The position numbers and the translations under genes were made by a program. Positions 1 to 8,153 of a stretch of DNA of 24,417 nucleotides are shown here, in pieces. Origin of the DNA: a virus; the IMG/VR virus record IMGVR_UViG_3300035698_015603, positions 1 through 24,417 of that record; one strand, written 5' to 3'. The notes under the pieces are model-generated. The model saw only the letters and a program-made list of their open reading frames with translations, was not told the origin of the DNA and did no database searches. Within the stretch, counting starts at the first letter, position 1. The number at the start of each line of letters is the position of its first letter.

Positions 1-856
1 CGCTCGCATTGTACGGGGCTTCCGTCACATCGATCGCCCCGCGTTTTTGGGCGAGAAGGCTCGCCCGTCGGGCCGGTGCCGTCGCGTCGGCCAGAATCGT
101 TTGCGCCCAGGCAGAAAACCCGAGATCGGTCAGGGCGTTGGCGTCGGCGGCATGGGCGATCCAGGACTGGCCCCAATCGGAGAAGCCCAGGTCCGTCAGG
201 CCCTGAGCGATCTCGGGGTCCGTGGGACTGCCGGCGACGATGCCCGTCCAACTGGCCGACAGCGTTGCATCCGTCGTCGTGCCCATCGAGACATCGCCAT
301 CGTCGTCGAAGCCGAGGAAGCCGCTGGCCCGTGTCACCGAGGCCGGGACATTCATATCGCGGGTGCCGCCTTCGCTCTCGGGGATCAGCAGGCTCCGCTC
401 GATCAGGCGGCGGAGGTGCTGGTTCTGGAGGGCCAGCTTATCGATCGCATCCTCCAGGGCGCCCAAGCGCATATAGCCCGTGCCGTCGAGATCCGTCGTC
501 TGGGTCAACGGTGGGGCCGCCAGCAGATGGACCGTGACGCCGGTGGCCGGGGCGGTGACGAAGGTCACGGTCCCGCCGGGCGTCGTACTGGCGTCGGTGT
601 AGTCGCCGTCCCCGTCGTTGTCGGCCATCGTGTACGCGCTGTTGAGCACCTGAAGGCTCTCGGCGCCGGTAGCGGTCGTCCGGCACACAACGCGGAGATC
701 CGTGGTCGCGTAGATCGGGAAGGCGAAGACGAAGGCCACCGTCGCGCCGTCCCCGCTGTAGCTAACGGAGTACGCGGTGGTACTGACCTCGGCGGCCGCC
801 GGGATGGCGGCCAGAGTGACAAGGGTTAGAAGGGTGAGAAGGGTGCGGGGTCTCAT
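1..856 (-). CDS. T7-type tail fibre protein, N-terminal part, with signal peptide (3' end outside window)
   Basis: The reading frame is open to the window edge; 285 codons are visible. The start is set by GGAG five bases upstream of ATG, directly after the stop of the giant internal protein. Residues about 1-22 form a clean Sec-type signal peptide: basic start (MRPR), a Leu/Thr/Val core and an AAA-E cleavage site. Residues about 26-165 match the T7 gp17 N-terminal tail-binding domain: SYSGDGATVAFVFAFP, an extended beta pattern, GGTVTFVTAPATGVTV, PLTQTTDL, then a helical LEDAIDKLALQNQHLRR stretch typical of trimeric fibre stems. A DNDGDGDYTDA loop at 79-89 resembles a calcium-binding loop. Residues about 220-270 hold two DLGFS.W.Q repeats of the kind common in fibre shafts. 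The role is host receptor binding. The receptor-binding tip is not in the window. The fibre assignment is firm; actual export is inference. Confidence 0.88.
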   Translation of the reverse strand, partial: MRPRTLLTLLTLVTLAAIPAAAEVSTTAYSVSYSGDGATVAFVFAFPIYATTDLRVVCRTTATGAESLQVLNSAYTMADNDGDGDYTDASTTPGGTVTFVTAPATGVTVHLLAAPPLTQTTDLDGTGYMRLGALEDAIDKLALQNQHLRRLIERSLLIPESEGGTRDMNVPASVTRASGFLGFDDDGDVSMGTTTDATLSASWTGIVAGSPTDPEIAQGLTDLGFSDWGQSWIAHAADANALTDLGFSAWAQTILADATAPARRASLLAQKRGAIDVTEAPYNAS

Positions 857-857
857 G

Positions 858-3800
858 TCATCTCCTTCGCTTGGCCGCGAGGCGCTTGGCGGCGGCCATG
901 GTCTTGGGTTTCTTCGATTCCGGCTCTTTCGGCGGTCCGCCGACGAGGTACCATGCGTTTTTGTTCGTCACCGTCTGGACCACCCGGCGGGGGGCAGAGT
1001 AGGGGACGCCGGCGACGATCGCCAGGCCCTCGAGCGTTCGGCGAATCTCCTGGCTGGGGTCGTCCCCTTCGCGGATCGCGGCGACCGCATCGAACGGCGC
1101 AGTCACCAGGTCGGCGATCGCCCGGACGCCCGGGATGTCGGTATCGGCTCCGTAGCCCTGATGCCAACTGGAGAGCATCTTACCGATGATCGGAATGGTC
1201 GCGAGGAACTGCTGGGCGTGGGCGTCGTAGGCGTCCTCGGCAAAACCCTCGGGGTCGTCCCACGGGGCCCTCGGCAGCCGGCGATTGCTCACCATCCAGA
1301 TCGCCCAGGCCATCGTCGAGAGGCTCGCCATCGTGTAGAACGCCTTCTGGTACTGGCTGCTCTTCATGTAGACAGACAGATCGTATCCCATATTGAAGAG
1401 CTGATTGAGCTGGCGCGTGAAGAGGTTCATCCAGTTCATCAGTTCCGAGCCCGTCTTGAACAGTTGCGGCAAGTCTTTGGTATAGGTCGTCGGCTGCGTC
1501 CGCGCGACACTGCCGTCCGCCTGGCGGATCGCTTCGGATTCGTTTCCTTCAGGGTACGCCTCATCACGCGTCTCGGCCATGGCCCGATCGTAGACGGCCT
1601 TCCACGCAATCACCCGGCCCATCGTATCGAACATCCGAATGCCGTCGAAGAGCACGTCCACGTGCCGCTTGCTGAATTCGGAAACCTTATCGAGCAGGCC
1701 GTCACCCACCGGCGACAGGCGGCGCATCTCCTCCAGCTCGCGCATCACCGTGACATCTTCAATCTGGGGCGATCGCTGGCGCACGAACTCGATCGTCGCG
1801 AGTGGATTCGTGAAGAACTGGACGTTCGCCCCGAACATCGCCTCGACGCCCGAGTCGGCCAGGGCCAGCATGAAGCTCACCGGCTGGCGCAGCATGACGA
1901 CCAGATTGCCGCCGAGATAGGCGACGGCCGTATTGCGCCGCAGTAGGGCACTGGCGCGATCGAAGAAGTCGTAGTGCCGGAACGTCTTCGGGTCGGCGAT
2001 GCTGTTGACGTGCTGCTGGAGCACCTTGAACCAGGTCGTCCCGTAGTTGTCCAGAATCGAATCTTTGAATAGCTTATCCCGCATCAGACGCTGCGTCAGT
2101 TTGAGCGTCGGCTCGACGTTGATGTAGTGCTCCTGTTTGGCAACTTGCTCGGCCCAGAGGGTCCAGCCGTCCAGGCGGATCGGGGCCTGATAGTCCTCGC
2201 TGAGGTCCTGGATGCGGGACTTCATAAAGCCGCTCTCGGCGTGGACCTTGCCCAGTGCCAGGCGACGGATCGCCGCCTCCTGCTGCTCTTCGGCCAGTGC
2301 GGTATAAGTGATCTCCATGCGCCGCATCGGCGTATAGTTTTTCTCCATCGGCGGGGGGTCCGCGATCGGCTCGATCTCCATGAACGCATCGAAGAGGCGG
2401 TCCTGATTGTCGCCATAGTCCTCGATCAAAAAGTCCGCGATGGTCTTGAGCTTCGGATCGCCATCGACCATCTTCTGGATCTGCCCGAATAGCAGCGAGA
2501 CATCGTTCATTTCCCACGTGCCATAGTTGCCGAACGTCACCGCCAACGTCGAAAGTGGATTGCGGAGGAAGTTGTACAGACTGACGATCTGCTCGACGCT
2601 CAGTCGCTCGCTATTCCAGAGCGTCCGCCGGGCGTGCAGATCCTCCAGTGACATGCCCACCGATTCCAGCATCGCCTTGCCCGCCGCCATGCGCCGTCGC
2701 GTGTGGCGGATCTCTTCGTTCGTCCCGCGATCGATCTGATTGTAGAACAAATCGTAGAAGAAGTCGCCGAGCTTGCCGAAGCTGCCCTTGGCCCCATCCA
2801 TCCAGTCCAGCATGCGAGCGAGCTGCAACGCCTGAGCGATCCCCCCCATCAGCTTTCGCCTGGGGCCCTCCTTAACGAAATTGGTAATCGATTCGCCGGC
2901 GCTTCGCAACCGATGGCCGCCCTTGCGGGCCTGAAAGACGCCAATGTCCCGCACGCTCTCGTATTCGGCCTGGAGGTTCTTTTCGATCAGCTCGGCCTTG
3001 AGCCTTCCCTGTTTCCGCAGGCGAGCCACCTCGGCCGCCACCTCCGACAGTTTCGCCACCGTCATCTCGCCCACCGACATCTGATTAATCTGCTTCATCA
3101 GGTCGGCCGGGATCGTCGCATCCGCGTTGGCCTCCAGGTACTCGAGTGTCGCCATGCGCTGGTGGATGGTCTTAGCCAGGCGGATCGCGGGATCGATCCC
3201 CCGCTGAATGTGGCGAATCGCCTGTCGCTGCTCGCGGGCGATGGTCCGACCGGCGGGCTTTCTGATGGCGGCGATCCACTGGTCGATCTGGGCCCTCAGT
3301 TCCTTGCGGGCCTTGGCCCGGGCCCGCTGCTGGCGGTAGTTCTCACTGGCCTTGGCCGTCGCCTCCTCGGCCCCGGCGGTGTAGGCGTCGCGCACCATCC
3401 CGCGCGCCCGGGCCCGCACGCGGGTATCGGCGGCTTCCAGTTGGACCAGTTCACCCACCGTCCGCTGCCTCTCCTCGGCCAGTGTCCGGTCGCGAGGATT
3501 GGCGTTCTCGATCTCGACGATCGCCTTGAGCTGCTCGGGGGTCAGCTTGGCATCCTTATCGCTCAGTGCCTCGGCCGCCATTAGATCGATCAGCTCGGCG
3601 TTTCGGCTCGCATCGTAGTCGGCCTTGAGCCGCCGGTGCATCTGGCGGGGCGATTCGGCGACCTCCAGATGATAGCGCTTCATCCAGGCGGAATTGCGAT
3701 CACCCAGCTCTTCGCCTAATTTGCTGTAGAATTCGTCGAACGTCATCGAGCCCGGATGCCGCTCGGGCGGTGGGGCGACGATCAGATGCTCCCCGATCAG

Positions 3801-6800
3801 GAGCTCGGCGATATCGGCCTGATCGATCTCGTAGCCGGCCGCCGTCTCGGCCAATGCGGCGTTGATGCTATCGACGTCGTCCCCCTCGATCAGCCGCCGC
3901 CGCTTCTCGGCCAGTAGCACGAGGTCGGGCGGATCGCTCAGAACGGCATCGTCCAGCGCCTTTTCGTTCAGTCCGCCGCCGGCACCGGCCCTATCGCCCT
4001 CGATCGCCGCCTGCCAGCTCGCCATGAACTCATCGAAACTGAACTCGAAGCCCTGCTCTTGTGCCGCATCGTCCCAGGCCTGGCCCTGGCTCTTGGTATA
4101 GGTGACGTGGCGGCCCATCGCCATATTGTAGCCGGGGGTCCCGGGCTTGCCCGTGTAGCCCTCGACGTCGCCCTTATACTTGGCCTCGAAGAAGTACGTG
4201 ATATCCGGATCGATCCGGCGGCCCTCGAACCAGGCGTCGGCCTGGGCAAATTCCAGGTACACCTCATGCCGGCGAATCGCCTTCTCCGTCTTGGCCAGTT
4301 CGCGGCGCCGGGCGGATGGATCGTCACGGGCGGCCTTGAGCTTGGCGCGAAGCCCTTCCCGAATCAAGTCGGCCAGTTTTTCCTTCGTCCCGCCGGCCGA
4401 GATCCCCAGCTTCTTGGCCTTTTTCTGCATCTGGCGGTAGGAAAGCTCACCGAGGTCCGCACCGTCCGGCGCATTGATCGGATCGATCGGCGTCAGCTCG
4501 TAGTCGTACGCCGTACCGGGCGATGCCTGCCCGCCGATCTTTTCAAACACGGGGCGGTAGTCGTAGGCAGGCTTCGTTCGATCTGTGTGTCGCGCGGCCC
4601 CCCAGTCTGTGTCGTAGTGGAAAGACTTGGCCGCCGGGAACTTGGCTTTTACAAGATTGCGAATCCGCGTTTCAGCCGCCTCAACCCTTTTGTATTCTGC
4701 CAGATGTTCGTCGCCCGCATTGTCAGGGGCCTGCTCAAGATAAGCGGCTGTCGCCTCCCCCGTCACCAGATCAACAAACACCTCGTAGGGCATCTCCGAG
4801 ATATCGGAGTCGAGAAAGTGGAGCACGCGATCCAGTCTATCCGATTCGCCCGCCTCCTGCAACTGCAAGAGAGCGACTTGTTTCTCCGAGAATACGATAT
4901 AGGAGTCCTCTGCCTCGGGAAACCACTTCTTGAACTCTTTATCCGACAGCCGATCCAGGTCGATGCCCGCCTCGTGCGCCTTGACGACGTTTGCGGTGGT
5001 CATCCCCTCGTATCGATTCAGGTAGACGATTGCATCCTTCCCCTTGGCTTTGGCCGACGCAATCTTCTTTTTCCAATTTCCGCCCATGTCTTTGCATCGC
5101 CTGGGGTTCTTGACGTCGAGATGAGCAGCCAGAATCTTACTGTCCTCGCCGGCCCGACGCATCTTGGCTTGTGCCATTGAGCCGAAGTGAATTTCTGGGC
5201 CCGTCAGAGCATCCGTCGTTGCCTGGGCGCCATGATAGAAGACCGATCCCCCCGCCTCCTGCAACTCCCAATCGAACTGATCCATCTGCTCGGTCGCGGT
5301 GCCGGGTCTTACCTGATTGGCCGCGAGGCCGGCCTCAACTTGTTCTAGCCAGTTGGGCGGCAGACCCTCGGGGGGGTATAAGGCCCAATTTGCCGTTTGA
5401 TCGAGCGCGATACGCACAGGGCCATCGTCTCGGTCCACTGCCGCGTCGAACGATGTGACCTCCAGCCCGGTCACGGGATAGGGCAGAGCCGCGACCATAC
5501 GCCGCAGTGCGTCTTGTTGGGGTGAGGTCAAGGGGCCCGCGACATCGAGGGTCAGCAGGTTAAAATCCCCCTCAATCGTCTCTGCGTTTTTGATCAGGGT
5601 GACGCCCAGGCCGCCACGCAAGAGCACTGTGCCCAAAGCCTCGTAGCCGGGAAGAATGTCTTCATACCAAGCCGCTGGGGCGGCGATGCCGACGGATTCC
5701 CCGGATGGATCTATAAAGGCGGCGACGTTATCAGTCACCTCAGTAATAATTTCATCGACAGTCGGCGCGACCACGTCGGGGGTCTGTCCATGGTTCACTG
5801 GCATGTCTTCGTAAATAGTTGGAACGCCCTCGTCACCCTCCATCGTGCCAACCCACTCAATCTCCGTCGGTCGAAACGAGTCACCTTGGCCCGGTCGTCG
5901 CAGTGTTTCCCCCGTTCCGGGGGGGGCGGCCATCCCTTCGCCGGCGGATCGAAACTTCTCAACTGTGACCGGTGGGACGGCCAGTTGTTCCCCCGGCTCG
6001 GCGGGGCCGGCCACGCCTTCGCCGACGGATCGGTACAGGGCCTCGATCTCGGTCGGTAGGGCCGCACCGCGTAGTTTGCGGATGCGTCCGATCAATTTTC
6101 GCAGACTGGCCCGCACGCGATCGTACGTCTGCTGCACGGAATCATACAGTTCTCGCACGCCGCCGGCCCGTTCGTGCAATTTGGCACTGAAAAAGAAGTC
6201 GCGACCCTCCTGGGCGAAATGCTCGCGCACGGAGCGCTCGTCCGTTCCCGCTTCGTGCCACGCTTCGAACCGTCCGCGATCGGCCAGGCTCAGTCGGTCC
6301 CAGGCCCGATGATACCATTCGTGGACCACCGTCCCGGCATCGTGGCCGTGATAGAGCTTGACCGCCGTCTGAAGGACGTCACCGACCAGCCCGCTTCGAT
6401 GTTCGCCGGTGACCAGGTGCGGCGATTCGGGATCCAGCCCTTCGGCGGCAATCACCTCGGCCGTCGCGAACTTCACCTCGGCACTCACCTCGAGCGCGGA
6501 GTCCGCATCGAATTCCGGATCGATCTCCTGCAGGAGGTGGCTGGCGATCCGGTGAACGCCCGGCGTCACGCGACCGTCGGCGAGCGCTTCATCGATCCCC
6601 GCCTGGGCCCGGCCCTGGGCCTGTTCTTTGAGGGCTTCGGTGACGTAATCGACCGGGGCCTCCGTCGGCCGCTCGGGGACGGCGGGGCCGCTCTCGACCG
6701 CCATGGTCACCTCGCGCGGGGCCTTGGCCGGCCCCTTAGCATCGTCTGCCTTTGCCGGTCCGGCAGTCTTGCCGGGCGCAGGCGTTGCAGCGTCTGCAGG

Positions 6801-8153
6801 CTTGGCCGTCTGGACCGCGGAGCCAATGGCCGTCGGCAGAACGCCCATCGTAGCGAAGGCATAACCGGATTTCTCGGCGACCTCACGATAGACCTCCTTG
6901 ACCTCGGCCCAGGTCCGGGCATCCAGCTCGCGGCCGCCGAGCTCTTCCTGGACGTACCGCGAGAACTCCGAGAAGACCAGGTTGCTCGATTCCTGGAGCA
7001 ATTCCTGCGCGGTCTCGGCCGTAATGAACGTCCCGTACTGAGCCGTGAATCGGGCCGCCAGTTCCGCCAGGGCCCCGCTGGCTCGCAGTCGGGCCGCCAC
7101 GACCCGCCCGGCGTTCTTCACGATGCCTTTGCCGCCCGGCAGCATCCGCAGCGCTGTGCCCGCCTGCAGCATCTCGATGGCCCCATTCAAAACGCCCACG
7201 CCCCAAGCCGCCGGGACCGCGATGGCCGGATCGATTCCGCGATCCAGCATCTCGATCAGTGCCATGCCCCCCTCGATCTCACCGGCGCGAACGCCCCCGG
7301 CAATCCCACCGCCCAGTTTCACGCCGCCCCAGAAGGCCGCCGGAATCGCCGCCTCTTCGCCGATCGTCGGACTCATCACCGAGACGGCCGTCATCGCGGT
7401 CCCGGCCACGGCCCCCCCGAGCATCGCGCCCCAGCCGCCGCGTTCGGCCACGTCCAGCATCATCGGCAGCATCTCGGCCAATTCCGACGGGCCCTTCTCG
7501 TACCAGTCGCGCAGGTCGCCGAGATAGTCGCCCCGGACCTGTTTTCGCAAGTCGGCGATCTTTGCGAGGCTCTTTTCCCAATCGCCCCGGCCCTGCATCA
7601 GCGCGGCCGCCAGGTCCGCCTGGGCCACCATCAGCTTACCGTTGTGATAGCGATCCTTGATGCGACCCCACATCGTCGCCGCCCCCTCGGGCCGATCGAT
7701 GCCGCTGAAGGCCTTGAGCATATCGAAGTTCAGGTCCGCCTTCTCGGGGGGGATGTTGTGGATGAGGCTGAAATAGGTCACCGCCTTCATGCGACCGTCG
7801 ACGTCGGGGATCTGCTCCGTCTTGATGCCGCGCACGCGATACCAGTCGGGATCCAGCAGTTGCTTGTCGTCGCCGCCGGTGGCCAGCAGGGTCTCCAGGT
7901 CCATGCCCGCGAACACGCTTTGCTTGAAGACACTCGGGTCGGATCTCGCCAGGTCGCTCGGCCACATCGGCACGAGCTCGCGGTCGGGGACATCGAAGCC
8001 CCGCGTCGCCGTGCGACCGGCCAGCAAATCGTCACGGCTAATAGGACCGCCCGGCCGATCGTGCCGCACGGCGGAGAGTCCGCTCGCCAGATCCTTTCGC
8101 GACAGGCGACGTGGGGCGGCTACTTGTACAGGTCTGTCCACTTGCCCCTCCAT
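858..8153 (-). CDS. Giant polyvalent internal virion protein (gp16 position) with HExxH, ADP-ribosyltransferase-like and SAP-like segments
   Basis: This protein of 2431 residues sits where T7 encodes gp16, after gp14-like and gp15-like genes and before the fibre, so it is probably ejected into the host. Features in order: Gly/Ala-rich hydrophobic region about 241-345, possibly membrane-inserting; Ala/Pro/Lys linker about 450-500; HEWYH zinc-protease motif at 611-615 within a helical region about 530-705; imperfect tandem linker repeat about 705-765; ADP-ribosyltransferase-like domain about 970-1095 (FYHGA, IHFGSMAQA, DAIVYLNRYE, DSYIVF); SAP-like motif about 1236-1270; long Arg/Ala/Glu coiled coil about 1480-1760; hydrophobic segments in the C-terminal third; very basic C-terminus. 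No lytic transglycosylase domain is evident, unlike T7 gp16. The first ATG (8153) has a poor SD. GTG at 8141, five bases after GGAGG, is a credible alternative. The gp15-like gene overlaps the start. Enzyme activities are inferred from motifs only. Confidence 0.85.
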   Translation of the reverse strand: MEGQVDRPVQVAAPRRLSRKDLASGLSAVRHDRPGGPISRDDLLAGRTATRGFDVPDRELVPMWPSDLARSDPSVFKQSVFAGMDLETLLATGGDDKQLLDPDWYRVRGIKTEQIPDVDGRMKAVTYFSLIHNIPPEKADLNFDMLKAFSGIDRPEGAATMWGRIKDRYHNGKLMVAQADLAAALMQGRGDWEKSLAKIADLRKQVRGDYLGDLRDWYEKGPSELAEMLPMMLDVAERGGWGAMLGGAVAGTAMTAVSVMSPTIGEEAAIPAAFWGGVKLGGGIAGGVRAGEIEGGMALIEMLDRGIDPAIAVPAAWGVGVLNGAIEMLQAGTALRMLPGGKGIVKNAGRVVAARLRASGALAELAARFTAQYGTFITAETAQELLQESSNLVFSEFSRYVQEELGGRELDARTWAEVKEVYREVAEKSGYAFATMGVLPTAIGSAVQTAKPADAATPAPGKTAGPAKADDAKGPAKAPREVTMAVESGPAVPERPTEAPVDYVTEALKEQAQGRAQAGIDEALADGRVTPGVHRIASHLLQEIDPEFDADSALEVSAEVKFATAEVIAAEGLDPESPHLVTGEHRSGLVGDVLQTAVKLYHGHDAGTVVHEWYHRAWDRLSLADRGRFEAWHEAGTDERSVREHFAQEGRDFFFSAKLHERAGGVRELYDSVQQTYDRVRASLRKLIGRIRKLRGAALPTEIEALYRSVGEGVAGPAEPGEQLAVPPVTVEKFRSAGEGMAAPPGTGETLRRPGQGDSFRPTEIEWVGTMEGDEGVPTIYEDMPVNHGQTPDVVAPTVDEIITEVTDNVAAFIDPSGESVGIAAPAAWYEDILPGYEALGTVLLRGGLGVTLIKNAETIEGDFNLLTLDVAGPLTSPQQDALRRMVAALPYPVTGLEVTSFDAAVDRDDGPVRIALDQTANWALYPPEGLPPNWLEQVEAGLAANQVRPGTATEQMDQFDWELQEAGGSVFYHGAQATTDALTGPEIHFGSMAQAKMRRAGEDSKILAAHLDVKNPRRCKDMGGNWKKKIASAKAKGKDAIVYLNRYEGMTTANVVKAHEAGIDLDRLSDKEFKKWFPEAEDSYIVFSEKQVALLQLQEAGESDRLDRVLHFLDSDISEMPYEVFVDLVTGEATAAYLEQAPDNAGDEHLAEYKRVEAAETRIRNLVKAKFPAAKSFHYDTDWGAARHTDRTKPAYDYRPVFEKIGGQASPGTAYDYELTPIDPINAPDGADLGELSYRQMQKKAKKLGISAGGTKEKLADLIREGLRAKLKAARDDPSARRRELAKTEKAIRRHEVYLEFAQADAWFEGRRIDPDITYFFEAKYKGDVEGYTGKPGTPGYNMAMGRHVTYTKSQGQAWDDAAQEQGFEFSFDEFMASWQAAIEGDRAGAGGGLNEKALDDAVLSDPPDLVLLAEKRRRLIEGDDVDSINAALAETAAGYEIDQADIAELLIGEHLIVAPPPERHPGSMTFDEFYSKLGEELGDRNSAWMKRYHLEVAESPRQMHRRLKADYDASRNAELIDLMAAEALSDKDAKLTPEQLKAIVEIENANPRDRTLAEERQRTVGELVQLEAADTRVRARARGMVRDAYTAGAEEATAKASENYRQQRARAKARKELRAQIDQWIAAIRKPAGRTIAREQRQAIRHIQRGIDPAIRLAKTIHQRMATLEYLEANADATIPADLMKQINQMSVGEMTVAKLSEVAAEVARLRKQGRLKAELIEKNLQAEYESVRDIGVFQARKGGHRLRSAGESITNFVKEGPRRKLMGGIAQALQLARMLDWMDGAKGSFGKLGDFFYDLFYNQIDRGTNEEIRHTRRRMAAGKAMLESVGMSLEDLHARRTLWNSERLSVEQIVSLYNFLRNPLSTLAVTFGNYGTWEMNDVSLLFGQIQKMVDGDPKLKTIADFLIEDYGDNQDRLFDAFMEIEPIADPPPMEKNYTPMRRMEITYTALAEEQQEAAIRRLALGKVHAESGFMKSRIQDLSEDYQAPIRLDGWTLWAEQVAKQEHYINVEPTLKLTQRLMRDKLFKDSILDNYGTTWFKVLQQHVNSIADPKTFRHYDFFDRASALLRRNTAVAYLGGNLVVMLRQPVSFMLALADSGVEAMFGANVQFFTNPLATIEFVRQRSPQIEDVTVMRELEEMRRLSPVGDGLLDKVSEFSKRHVDVLFDGIRMFDTMGRVIAWKAVYDRAMAETRDEAYPEGNESEAIRQADGSVARTQPTTYTKDLPQLFKTGSELMNWMNLFTRQLNQLFNMGYDLSVYMKSSQYQKAFYTMASLSTMAWAIWMVSNRRLPRAPWDDPEGFAEDAYDAHAQQFLATIPIIGKMLSSWHQGYGADTDIPGVRAIADLVTAPFDAVAAIREGDDPSQEIRRTLEGLAIVAGVPYSAPRRVVQTVTNKNAWYLVGGPPKEPESKKPKTMAAAKRLAAKRRR
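5877..6038 (-). repeat. Two-copy imperfect 81-nt tandem repeat inside the giant internal protein gene
   Basis: Two adjacent copies offset by 81 nt (27 codons) are recognisable. For example, ccttcgccggcggatcg starts at 5935 and ccttcgccgacggatcg at 6016; cagt(g/t)tt-rich runs before cccc recur at about 5901 and 5982. The repeat encodes Pro/Gly-rich linker units (GEGVAGPAEPGE... and GEGMAAPPGTGE...) between the HExxH region and the ADP-ribosyltransferase-like region. Being a multiple of three, it keeps the frame. The outer boundaries are approximate. Confidence 0.65.

Noticed and set aside
853-1167. 104-codon minus-strand frame with Arg/Gly-rich product
   Set aside because: An alternate frame of the C-terminus of the giant gene, which shows a clear family-type sequence there.
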